A stretch of DNA of 8,057 nucleotides from Candidatus Aminicenantota bacterium (GCA_016933355.1 JAFGBC010000264.1:1-8057); one strand, 5' to 3'; shown: positions 1 to 5,901, counted from the first letter of the stretch. The notes: generated by a model from the sequence alone, not told the origin. Numbers and translations are program-made.

Positions 1-695
1 AGGAAGGTGTCGCCGTTAGGACTGGGACGGCCGGAGTCCGCGCCCTGCTCGAGCAGGGATGAAACCAGGGCGTCGTTGCCTTGGGACGCCGCCGAGTGAA
101 GAACCATCGAACCTTCGGGCGAGTCCGCGTCGACCTTGGTCAGGCGTATCAGCGTTTCGACGACCGCGGTTTTGTTCCGCGAGACGGCGTACTCGAGCGG
201 CGTCAGGCCCTGGCCGTCTCTGAGGGTCGGGTCGCCCCCATGCCCGAGGAGGAGCTCGACGACCTCGGGATGTCCCTCGCGCGCGGCGTAGTGAAGAGGC
301 GACCGTCCGTTCGTGTCCTGGTATCGCACGGCCGCGCCCTTGGCGATCAGAAGGTCGGCGACCTGCCGGAAGCCGGCGTAGGCGGCATAGAGGAGGGGCG
401 TCTGAAGGCTGACGTTCCGGGCGTCCAGCACGGCGCCTTTCTCGAGCAGCAACCGGACGATCGGCAAGGCCGCCTGCTCGCCGCGCCGGCAGCCGGCCGC
501 CGCATGGAGCGCCGTGTCGCCGTCCGCATTCTTGGCTTCGGCGAGTTTGGGGTCGGCCGCGAGCAACCGGGCGACCGCCTCGAGGTCGCCGTTCTCGGCG
601 GCGGCGACGATGAGGGAGTCCTGAGCGGTTGAGGCCGCGACGGCCGCCAGGGCGAAGACGGCGGCGATCACGACAATGCCGGCGCTCTTATTCAT
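1..695 (-). CDS. Secreted ankyrin-repeat protein, 3' end beyond the window
   Basis: I translated this frame by eye from ATG at 695-693; it stays open for 231 complete codons to the window edge, so the C-terminus is missing. Residues 1-24 look like a Sec signal peptide: MNK, a hydrophobic Ala/Val/Ile stretch, then S-T-A as a signal peptidase I site. There is no lipobox cysteine. From about residue 27 there are six ankyrin repeats of roughly 33 residues, starting near 27, 58, 94, 129, 162 and 196. Typical signatures are SPLHYAAREGHPEVVELLL at 132-150 and TALHAAA at 61-67; the second repeat has a few extra residues (CRRGEQ, 69-74). The family binds proteins and has no catalytic residues, so the role is probably periplasmic or extracytoplasmic protein-protein interaction; the partner is unknown. 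A strong ribosome binding site (703-710) supports the start. It is separated from the acyl-CoA synthetase gene by 213 nt containing its own regulatory signals. Confidence 0.9.
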   Translation of the reverse strand, partial: MNKSAGIVVIAAVFALAAVAASTAQDSLIVAAAENGDLEAVARLLAADPKLAEAKNADGDTALHAAAGCRRGEQAALPIVRLLLEKGAVLDARNVSLQTPLLYAAYAGFRQVADLLIAKGAAVRYQDTNGRSPLHYAAREGHPEVVELLLGHGGDPTLRDGQGLTPLEYAVSRNKTAVVETLIRLTKVDADSPEGSMVLHSAASQGNDALVSSLLEQGADSGRPSPNGDTF

Positions 696-702
696 CGGTA
701 AG

Positions 703-710
703 CTCCTTTC
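703..710 (-). promoter_or_regulatory. Ribosome binding site of the ankyrin gene
   Basis: The minus strand reads GAAAGGAG at 710-703, followed by a 7-nt spacer to the ATG at 695. It is a near-ideal Shine-Dalgarno sequence, and it fixes the start of the ankyrin protein just ahead of its signal peptide. Confidence 0.8.
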
Positions 711-719
711 TCGCGGTGT

Positions 720-752
720 AAAGAAACCTTGCGGCGGAGCCCCCGGGCAAGG
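720..752 (-). terminator. Terminator-like hairpin in the leader of the ankyrin gene
   Basis: On the minus strand, CCTTGC (752-747) pairs with GCAAGG (732-727). A 14-nt GC-rich loop between them can form an inner CGG/CCG pairing, and the stem is followed directly by TTTCTTT (726-720). This has the form of a modest intrinsic terminator. It could end read-through from the acyl-CoA synthetase gene. If transcription starts at the sigma54-like site at 793-808, it could instead act as an attenuator within the ankyrin leader. The interrupted T tract and 6-bp outer stem make it weak. Confidence 0.35.
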
Positions 753-769
753 GCTAACGATCCGCCCTT
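749..769 (-). promoter_or_regulatory. Leader hairpin that competes with the terminator-like stem
   Basis: On the minus strand AAGGGC (769-764) and GCCCTT (754-749) form a 6-bp stem with a 9-nt loop. The bases 749-752 are shared with the left arm of the downstream hairpin at 727-752, so only one of the two stems can form at a time. That is the geometry of an antiterminator/terminator pair. No leader peptide or ligand-binding fold is evident. Confidence 0.3.
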
Positions 770-792
770 TTCGAGTCATCACCCCCTTAATA

Positions 793-808
793 GGCAAGTC
801 TCATGCCA
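793..808 (-). promoter_or_regulatory. Possible sigma54 (-24/-12) promoter for the ankyrin gene
   Basis: The minus strand reads TGGCATGAGACTTGCC at 808-793. The sigma54 consensus is TGGCACG-N4-TTGCW, with invariant GG and GC separated by 10 nt. Here GG and GC are present at exactly that spacing; the deviations are C to T in the first box and W to C at the end. A start about 12 nt downstream would give a leader of about 85 nt containing the two competing hairpins. No good sigma70 pair is seen here: TATTAA at 792-787 has no matching -35 box. I see no enhancer-binding protein gene in the window. Confidence 0.35.
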
Positions 809-818
809 CACCGGCGAT

Positions 819-839
819 TTTTCCCGGGAAAATCCCGGG
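819..839. repeat. Paired CCCGGG palindromes
   Basis: A perfect 14-bp palindrome, TTTTCCCGGGAAAA, occupies 819-832. A second CCCGGG at 834-839 merges into the left arm of the inverted-repeat element at 835-906. The two CCCGGG copies can also pair as a 6-bp stem with a 5-nt loop. The T-rich flank lies on the wrong side of the stem for an intrinsic terminator in either direction. It could be part of the same repeat element or a protein-binding site. Confidence 0.5.
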
Positions 840-906
840 GACACCAGACTAAATCAGTGAAGGCTGAAGCGCAGGGGCCGGAAATAATTTAGTAAAGTGT
901 CCCCGG
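835..906. repeat. 72-bp imperfect inverted-repeat element (REP-like)
   Basis: The left arm (835-854) and right arm (887-906) are inverted copies. The outer 10 bp are perfect (CCGGGGACAC with GTGTCCCCGG), then come three unmatched bases, then 7 perfect bp (ACTAAAT with ATTTAGT). The loop is 32 nt. The right end lies 2 nt past the stop codon of the acyl-CoA synthetase gene. The AT-rich ATTTAGT blocks contrast with the GC-rich surroundings. It resembles small intergenic repeats mobilised in trans by REP-associated tyrosine (Y1) transposases, but no such gene is in the window and copy number cannot be judged here. It could also work as a transcript-end stem-loop for the acyl-CoA synthetase mRNA, with only a short GATTTT tail after it. 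Confidence 0.6.
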
Positions 907-908
907 AA

Positions 909-3044
909 CTATTTCTTTTTGAGGATGATCCGAGCGTCGACGATCTTGAGCCCGCGTCCGTCCTCGTAGACGAGGACCGGGTTGGCGTCGGACTCGCCGA
1001 CCTCGTCCTCGAGGTCGCGGATCATGGCCGAATAGGAAGCCAGGACGGCCGCCAGCGCCTTCCGGTCCCGCGGCTTTTCGCCGCGCGCGCCCCTGAGGAT
1101 GGGAGCGGCCTGGATCTCGTCGAGCATTCTCTCGGCCTGGGCCGCCGTCACCGGCGCCACGCGAAACGTGACATCCTTCAGGACTTCGACGAAGATGCCG
1201 CCCAGGCCGAACATGATGGTCGGCCCGAAGCTCGGGTCGTTGACCGAGCCCAGGATGACCTCGACCCCGGCCGGCGCCATCTCCTGGACGGCGACGCCCT
1301 CGATCTTCGCGTCGGCCTTGTAGGCCTTGGCCGCGGCCATGATGGCCTTGTAAGCCGTCCGGACGCCGGCTTCGTCCTTGATGTCGACCTTGACGCCGCC
1401 CGCGTCCGATTTATGAAGGATGTCGGGCGAAACGATCTTGAGGACGACCGGGAATCCCGTCTTTCGAGCGAGGGCCGCCGCCTCGTCCTCGGACCTGGCC
1501 AGCGCCGTTTTCGTCACGGGCAGGCCGTAGGCCTCGAAGACGGCCTTGGCCTCGACCTCGTTCAAAGCCTCGCGCCCCTCGGCCCGCGCCTTCCCGATGA
1601 CCGCCCGCGCCCCTTCGGCCTGGAGGGGGGCGGCTTCGCTCGAATAGGCCGTGATCCTGCTCCGGATCCGCGCGTATTCGCGCAGGGCGGCGATCGCGTT
1701 GACGGCCTTGTCGGGGACCTCGTAGGTCGGCAGGCCGTTCTCCATCAGCCACTTCATCGCCTCGTTGGCGTCCTTGCCGCCGACGAACGAGGCCGTGATC
1801 GGCTTGTCCTTGAAGCCGGAATCGTCGACCGCCTGCTTGATGGTCTTGGCGATCTCGATGGGGACGGTCAGCGACGTCTCGCAGTAGAGGACAACCAGCC
1901 CGTCGACCCAGGGGTGGGACATGAGGTAGCGGACGGTCGGGTAGTACATATCCTTGCCGGCCATCCCGGTCAGGTCAGCCGGGTTCTTGGCCGAACCGTA
2001 CTCGGGCATGTGCTTGCGGAGCTCGGCCTGGATGTCGGCCGGGGCGAACTGGAGCGGCAGCCCGAAGCGCTCGGCCGCGTCGGTCGCCAGGACGCCGACG
2101 CCGCCGCCGTTGGTCAGGATGAACAGGTTGTCGCCCTTCATCGGCGGCTGGAGCGAGAGGACCAGGCTCCGGTCGAACAGGTTGTTGAGGTCGGTCGCGG
2201 TGACGACGCCGGCCTGGGCGAAGGCCGCTTCGTAGACCTTGGCCGCCCCGGCCAGGGACCCGGTGTGAGAGGCCGCGGCGGCGGCGCCGTGGGCCGAGAC
2301 GCCGGCCTTGATGGCCACGATCGGCTTGGTCGCCCGGCTGGCCGCCTCGATGAAGCGCCGGCCGTTCCGGAGGCCTTCGATGTAGAGGGTGATGCAGCGG
2401 GTGGCTCCGTCCTGGTCGAGCCACTCGGTGAGGTCGGCGATATCGACGTCGGCCATGTTCCCGACCGAGATGAGCTTGTCGAACCCGACATAGCGGACGA
2501 CGGTGGCCGCGCACATGGCGACGAGGAGGGCGCCGCTCTGGGAGACCAGCGAGGACTTGCCGGGCAGGGGCAGGAAGGGCGCGAACGAAGCGTTGAGCTT
2601 GTCGGAGTTGGAGAGGATGCCGACGATGTTAGGGCCCAGTACGCGGGTGCCGTGCTGGGTGGCCGCCCGGACGACCTCCTCCTCGAGCTCGCGGCGTCCG
2701 ATCTCGGAGAAGCCCGAGGTGATGATGATCAGGCCTTTGACCCCTTTGCGGCCGCACTCGTCGGCGACCTGGGCGACCAGCCTGGCCGGGACGGTGATGA
2801 CGGCGGCGTCGATCTCGCCGGGGACGTCGAGGACCGATTTGTAGGCCTTGAGCCCGAGGATCTCGGGATCGTTGGGATTGATCGGGACGAGCCGCCCCTG
2901 GTAGCCGCTGTCCTGGATGTTCTTGACGGCGCTGTAGCCGATCTTACCCGGCGTCGAGGAGGCTCCGACGATGGCGATCGACTTGGGGCGGATCAGGCCC
3001 TCCAGGGCGACGAGGCGGTCGGCGAGACGCTTATCGGTCGGCAT
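909..3044 (-). CDS. ADP-forming acyl-CoA (acetyl-CoA) synthetase, fused alpha-beta chain
   Basis: The 711-residue protein belongs to the nucleoside-diphosphate-forming acyl-CoA synthetase superfamily (acetate--CoA ligase, ADP-forming). It converts acetyl-CoA or a related acyl-CoA plus ADP and Pi to the free acid, CoA and ATP, reversibly, in the cytosol. Order of domains: CoA-binding Rossmann domain (about 15-145, with GASSTPGKIG at 27-36), succinyl-CoA-ligase-like domains (about 160-460, with SQSGALL at 168-174 and the phosphohistidine motif SHTGSLAG at 259-266, His260), then an ATP-grasp domain (about 490-705). The ATP-grasp part has Lys536, HKSDAGGV at 544-551, and VQEMAPAGVEVILG at 586-599. 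His260 and His544 match the two histidines that relay phosphate in archaeal enzymes; Glu223 in YIEGL is the likely alpha-site partner. Archaea often encode separate alpha and beta subunits; here both are one full-length chain. The ATG at 3044 has AAGGGAG at 3057-3051, 6 nt upstream. Substrate preference (acetyl, branched or aryl) cannot be read from sequence. It has its own promoter, 3118-3147. Confidence 0.93.
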   Translation of the reverse strand: MPTDKRLADRLVALEGLIRPKSIAIVGASSTPGKIGYSAVKNIQDSGYQGRLVPINPNDPEILGLKAYKSVLDVPGEIDAAVITVPARLVAQVADECGRKGVKGLIIITSGFSEIGRRELEEEVVRAATQHGTRVLGPNIVGILSNSDKLNASFAPFLPLPGKSSLVSQSGALLVAMCAATVVRYVGFDKLISVGNMADVDIADLTEWLDQDGATRCITLYIEGLRNGRRFIEAASRATKPIVAIKAGVSAHGAAAAASHTGSLAGAAKVYEAAFAQAGVVTATDLNNLFDRSLVLSLQPPMKGDNLFILTNGGGVGVLATDAAERFGLPLQFAPADIQAELRKHMPEYGSAKNPADLTGMAGKDMYYPTVRYLMSHPWVDGLVVLYCETSLTVPIEIAKTIKQAVDDSGFKDKPITASFVGGKDANEAMKWLMENGLPTYEVPDKAVNAIAALREYARIRSRITAYSSEAAPLQAEGARAVIGKARAEGREALNEVEAKAVFEAYGLPVTKTALARSEDEAAALARKTGFPVVLKIVSPDILHKSDAGGVKVDIKDEAGVRTAYKAIMAAAKAYKADAKIEGVAVQEMAPAGVEVILGSVNDPSFGPTIMFGLGGIFVEVLKDVTFRVAPVTAAQAERMLDEIQAAPILRGARGEKPRDRKALAAVLASYSAMIRDLEDEVGESDANPVLVYEDGRGLKIVDARIILKKK

Positions 3045-3117
3045 GAGGGACTCCCTTGGCGAAAGGATGTCGGCGGGCGGAACGGTTCGGGCCTGCCATG
3101 TTCGAGAGCGAGATTAC

Positions 3118-3147
3118 CTTATATCCAAAGGGACGCGCCTTTGTCAA
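3118..3147 (-). promoter_or_regulatory. Sigma70-type promoter of the acyl-CoA synthetase gene with a dyad in its spacer
   Basis: On the minus strand, TTGACA (3147-3142) is a perfect -35 box and TATAAG (3123-3118) a 5/6 -10 box, 18 nt apart. The TGA stop of the upstream phosphatase gene (3146-3144) lies inside the -35 box. An inverted repeat, CAAAGG (3126-3131) with CCTTTG (3138-3143), fills the spacer and is placed where a repressor or a MerR-type regulator would act. Expected start is near 3111, giving a leader of about 67 nt. Confidence 0.65.
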
Positions 3148-3584
3148 CGCCGCCCGCCGCCGAGGCTCCGGTTGGCCAGAAACTGATCGAGGCGGTCCCG
3201 GATCTTGTCCGCGGCGGCGAAGTAGGCTTCGATGCCGCGGCCGATCGGGTCGGCGACGTCCCAGGCGTAGAGCTTGTCCTCGGGGACGGCCCCCGACGCC
3301 TTCAGCCGCTCGTAGACGTCGAGGTCCATGGCGATGACGAAATCGTATTCGCCCGGCCCGGCCGCCGCGACCTGGCGCGGCTTGTGGTCGAGGATGTCCT
3401 GGTTGTAGAGCGTCCGGATAACCAGGACGGACTCCTCGCTGGGACGGTCGCCGACGGGCGCGATCCCGGCGCTCTCGGCCTGGACCGCGCCGTCGTACAG
3501 AGCCCGGGCGATCCCGACTGCGATCGGGCTGCGGCAGATGTTGCCGTAGCAGACGAACAGGATCCGGAGCGGGCCCTCGCGCAT
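3144..3584 (-). CDS. Low-molecular-weight protein tyrosine phosphatase
   Basis: The 146-residue cytosolic protein is of normal length for the LMW-PTP/arsenate-reductase-like fold. The phosphate-binding loop C-X5-R-S is seen as VCYGNICRSP at 11-20, with nucleophile Cys12 and Arg18. The general-acid Asp-Pro motif is at 112-113 (VADPIG), near the C-terminus as expected. The family dephosphorylates tyrosine on bacterial tyrosine kinases and other proteins; some relatives are thioredoxin-coupled arsenate reductases, but those have additional conserved cysteines and I see only Cys12 and Cys17. Its ATG shares one base with the pta stop (TGATG at 3582-3586) and I see no good independent ribosome binding site, so it is probably translated by coupling to pta. 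Its stop codon forms part of the next gene's -35 box. The physiological substrate is unknown. A phosphatase in the acetate operon suggests control of this node or of capsule/exopolysaccharide signalling, but that is inference. Confidence 0.9.
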   Translation of the reverse strand: MREGPLRILFVCYGNICRSPIAVGIARALYDGAVQAESAGIAPVGDRPSEESVLVIRTLYNQDILDHKPRQVAAAGPGEYDFVIAMDLDVYERLKASGAVPEDKLYAWDVADPIGRGIEAYFAAADKIRDRLDQFLANRSLGGGRR

Positions 3585-4564
3585 CAGGCCATCAGGCTGC
3601 AGATGGCGGCGACGTTGACCATGTCGTCGACCGAGCAGCCGCGCGACAGGTCGCAGTAGGGCTTGCGCAGACCCTGGACGATCGGCCCGACGGCCTCGGC
3701 CCCGGCCAGCCGCTCGGTCAGCTTGTAGCCGATGTTGCCGGCGTCGAGGTCGGGGAAGATGAGGACGTTGGCCTTGCCGGCGACCGGGCTGCCCTTGCAC
3801 TTGCGCTCGCCGACCGAGGCGACCAGGGCCGCGTCGGCCTGCATCTCGCCGTCGATCTGGAGGTCGGGGGCCTTGTCCCGGGCCAGCTTCGTGGCCCGGA
3901 CGACCTTGTCGACGTCGTCGTGCTGGGCCGAGCCCTTGGTCGAGAAGGAGAGCATGGCGACCCGGGGCGACTCGCCGGTCACGGCCTGGAAGTTGCGGGC
4001 CGAGGTCAGCGCGATGTCGGCCAACTGGGCGTCGGTCGGGTTGGGGACGACGGCGCAGTCGGCGTAGCAAAGAAGCCTCTCGGGGAAGACCATGATGAAG
4101 TAGCTCGAGACGGTCTGGATGCCGGGAGCCGTGCCCACGGTGTGGATGGCGGCCCGGATGACGTCGCCGGTCGAGGAGATGTTGCCGCCGACGACGGCGC
4201 CGACCTTATCGGCGGCCAGCATCATGCCCGCGAAATAGAGCGGGCTCTTGAGCGCTTCGGCCGACTGCTCCAGGGTCCAGCCCTTGGCTTTGCGCTTCTC
4301 GAAGAGCTGGGCGGCGAAGTCGCGGGCCAGCGGCGACGTCGCCGGGTCGACGATCTCGACCTTGCTCAGGTCGAGCCCGTTCTCGGCCGCAATCTTTTTA
4401 ACGGCGGCCTCGCTCCCGACCAGGATCGGAACGCCGATCTTGTCGGCGACGAGGGCCAGGGCGGCCTTGAGGGGCCGGGCGTCCTCGGCGTCGGGGAAGG
4501 CGATCCTCAGGTTCTTCCGGGCGGCCTTAGCCCGGATGTCTTGGATGAAGGTGTTTCCGCTCAT
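3584..4564 (-). CDS. pta: Phosphate acetyltransferase
   Basis: The 326-residue enzyme converts acetyl-CoA plus phosphate to acetyl phosphate plus CoA in the cytosol, the first half of the Pta-AckA acetate pathway. It is the short form of the family, a single PTA/PTB domain without the N-terminal DRTGG/regulatory region of enterobacterial Pta (about 700 residues). Conserved blocks in order: FPDAEDARPLKA near 24-35, AADKVGAVVGGNISSTGD in the middle, MLSFSTKGSAQHDD, DGEMQADAAL, NVLIFPDLDAGNIGYKL, and GPIVQGLRKPYCDLSRGCSVDD near the C-terminus. I chose the ATG at 4564 because AAAGGAG lies 5 nt upstream; a GTG at 4597 in the same frame would overlap the ackA stop and add 11 residues that do not look conserved. 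It starts 26 nt after ackA and overlaps the phosphatase gene by one base, so the three form an operon. Confidence 0.96.
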   Translation of the reverse strand: MSGNTFIQDIRAKAARKNLRIAFPDAEDARPLKAALALVADKIGVPILVGSEAAVKKIAAENGLDLSKVEIVDPATSPLARDFAAQLFEKRKAKGWTLEQSAEALKSPLYFAGMMLAADKVGAVVGGNISSTGDVIRAAIHTVGTAPGIQTVSSYFIMVFPERLLCYADCAVVPNPTDAQLADIALTSARNFQAVTGESPRVAMLSFSTKGSAQHDDVDKVVRATKLARDKAPDLQIDGEMQADAALVASVGERKCKGSPVAGKANVLIFPDLDAGNIGYKLTERLAGAEAVGPIVQGLRKPYCDLSRGCSVDDMVNVAAICSLMA

Positions 4565-4569
4565 GGGGG

Positions 4570-4576
4570 CTCCTTT
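4570..4576 (-). promoter_or_regulatory. Ribosome binding site that sets the pta start
   Basis: AAAGGAG at 4576-4570 is followed by five C residues and the ATG at 4564. This favours that ATG over the in-frame GTG at 4597. Confidence 0.8.
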
Positions 4577-4590
4577 CGCTGATCCCGGCC

Positions 4591-5838
4591 TTACCACTCG
4601 CGGGGGACGTCCCGGATGACCCGGACCGTGTCGCGGGCGAGGAGCAGCTCCTCGTTGGTCGGGATGACGTAGACGGCGGTCTTGGCGCCGTCCTTCGAGA
4701 TCTTCATCAGCTTGCCGCGGACGGCTTCGACGTTCCGGGCCTCGTCGATCTCGATCCCCAGCGCCTCGAGGTTCGCGCAGATCATGCCCCGGATCTTGGC
4801 GCCGTTCTCGCCGATCCCGGCCGTGAAGATGACGGCGTCGCAGCCGTTCATCTCGGCGTAGTAGGCGCCGATGTATTTCTTGACCCGGTTGGCGAACATG
4901 GTCAGGGCCAGGGCGGCCCGGTGGTTCCCCTCGGCGGCGGCCTTCTCGACGTCGCGCATGTCATTGGACACGCCCGAGACGCCCAGGACGCCGCTCTTCT
5001 TGTTGAGGATGTTGAAGATATCGGTGACGCTCCCCAGCCCTTTGGCCGCGAAATACTCGACCAGGGCGGCGTCGATATCGCCCGAACGCGTTCCCATGAT
5101 CAGCCCCTCGAGGGGCGTCATGCCCATCGTCGTGTTCACGGATTTGCCGGCCTGGATGGCGCAGGCCGAGGACCCGTTGCCAAGGTGGAGGGTGATGACG
5201 TTGACCTTGTCCTTGGGGATGCCGACGACCTTGCGGTAGCGGTAGGCGACATACCGATGAGACGTGCCGTGGAAACCGTAGCGCCGGACTTTGTACTTGG
5301 CGTAGAGGTCGTAGGGGATGGCGTAGAGGTAGACGTCTTCAGCCATCGTCGAGTGGAAGGAGGTGTCGAAGACGGCGACCTGGGGAAGTTTTTCGCCGAA
5401 GATCTCGGTGCAGGCGTGGATGCCCTTGAGGTTGGCCGGGTTGTGGAGGGGGGCCAGGTCGGCGCACTCTTCGATCTGCCGGAGAACCTCGGCGTCGATC
5501 CGGACCGACTTGGTGAACTTCTCGGCGCCGTGGACGACGCGATGGCCGATGCCGTGGAGGTCGTCCCAGCCGTGGACGCCGGAGATCTTGGTCGTCGGCT
5601 CCTCCATCCAGGCCTTGATGCGCAGGATGGCGGCCCTGTGGTCGACGATCGGCTCGACGGACTTGAAGGGCGCGCCGCCCTCGGCCTGAAGGTTGACGAT
5701 GGCCTCCTGGCTTCCGACCTTCTCGATCAGCCCTTTGGCGACGCAGCGGTCGCTGTCGGTTTCGAACAGGTCGAGGTCCGTATTGATGACTTGGAATTTA
5801 ACGGAAGAACTGCCGCAGTTGAGGACGAAAACGTTCAT
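4591..5838 (-). CDS. ackA: Acetate kinase
   Basis: The 415-residue cytosolic enzyme of the ASKHA fold transfers phosphate from acetyl phosphate to ADP, yielding acetate and ATP. All key positions known from Methanosarcina acetate kinase are present: Asn7 in NCGSSSVKF, Arg100 in GHRVVHG, Asp158 in FDTSFHSTM, His190 in YGFHGTSH, Asn221 in HLGNGSS, Arg251 in MGTRSGDID, and Glu396 in PTNEEL. The glycine-rich FTAGIGENG is at 338-346. The usual NAGSSS reads NCGSSS here, a mild variant. I take ATG 5838 as the start because MNVFVLNCGSSS aligns with the family N-terminus and AAAGGTGA lies 5 nt upstream; a GTG at 5847 is part of that ribosome binding site. It is first in the operon with pta and the LMW-PTP, and has a promoter at 5872-5901. 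Confidence 0.97.
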   Translation of the reverse strand: MNVFVLNCGSSSVKFQVINTDLDLFETDSDRCVAKGLIEKVGSQEAIVNLQAEGGAPFKSVEPIVDHRAAILRIKAWMEEPTTKISGVHGWDDLHGIGHRVVHGAEKFTKSVRIDAEVLRQIEECADLAPLHNPANLKGIHACTEIFGEKLPQVAVFDTSFHSTMAEDVYLYAIPYDLYAKYKVRRYGFHGTSHRYVAYRYRKVVGIPKDKVNVITLHLGNGSSACAIQAGKSVNTTMGMTPLEGLIMGTRSGDIDAALVEYFAAKGLGSVTDIFNILNKKSGVLGVSGVSNDMRDVEKAAAEGNHRAALALTMFANRVKKYIGAYYAEMNGCDAVIFTAGIGENGAKIRGMICANLEALGIEIDEARNVEAVRGKLMKISKDGAKTAVYVIPTNEELLLARDTVRVIRDVPREW

Positions 5839-5843
5839 GGCGG

Positions 5844-5851
5844 TCACCTTT
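5844..5851 (-). promoter_or_regulatory. Ribosome binding site that sets the ackA start
   Basis: AAAGGTGA at 5851-5844 with a 5-nt spacer to ATG 5838. The GTG at 5847-5845 lies inside it, so that codon is unlikely to be the start. Confidence 0.7.
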
Positions 5852-5871
5852 CAAATGAAATAAGAAATGGT

Positions 5872-5901
5872 ATTTTAGCCAATTCGGCTGCCGGAAATCA
5901 A
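5872..5901 (-). promoter_or_regulatory. Sigma70-type promoter of the ackA-pta-LMW-PTP operon
   Basis: On the minus strand TTGATT (5901-5896, 4/6) and TAAAAT (5877-5872, 5/6) are separated by 18 nt. The TGA stop of the response regulator (5900-5898) lies within the -35 box. The expected start near 5865 gives a short, pyrimidine-rich leader of about 27 nt. The AT-rich -10 and leader stand out from the GC-rich background. Confidence 0.55.

Noticed and set aside
81..632. 183-codon plus-strand open frame at the left end
   Set aside because: The minus strand over the same bases encodes six good ankyrin repeats with a signal peptide and ribosome binding site; the plus frame has none of these.
819..839. 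CCCGGG hairpin as an intrinsic terminator
   Set aside because: In neither direction is the stem followed by a T tract; the T-rich flank is on the 5' side for plus-strand transcripts and becomes an A tract on the minus strand.
3045..3060. AGGGAGTCCCT palindrome over the synthetase ribosome binding site
   Set aside because: The arms are separated by one base, so no RNA hairpin can form; it is explained by the Shine-Dalgarno sequence and chance.
3126..3143. CAAAGG/CCTTTG dyad as terminator of the ackA operon
   Set aside because: The 6-bp stem is short, not GC-rich and not followed by a U tract; its position inside a promoter spacer fits an operator better.
897..3659. 920-codon plus-strand open frame
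   Set aside because: It runs antisense to the acyl-CoA synthetase, the phosphatase and the 3' end of pta, all with clear family motifs. Its product is a low-complexity Asp/Gly/Arg-rich string with no domain, as expected opposite GC-biased codons.
4565..4597. Upstream GTG start for pta
   Set aside because: It would overlap the ackA stop, has no ribosome binding site, and adds residues without family support; ATG 4564 has AAAGGAG 5 nt upstream.
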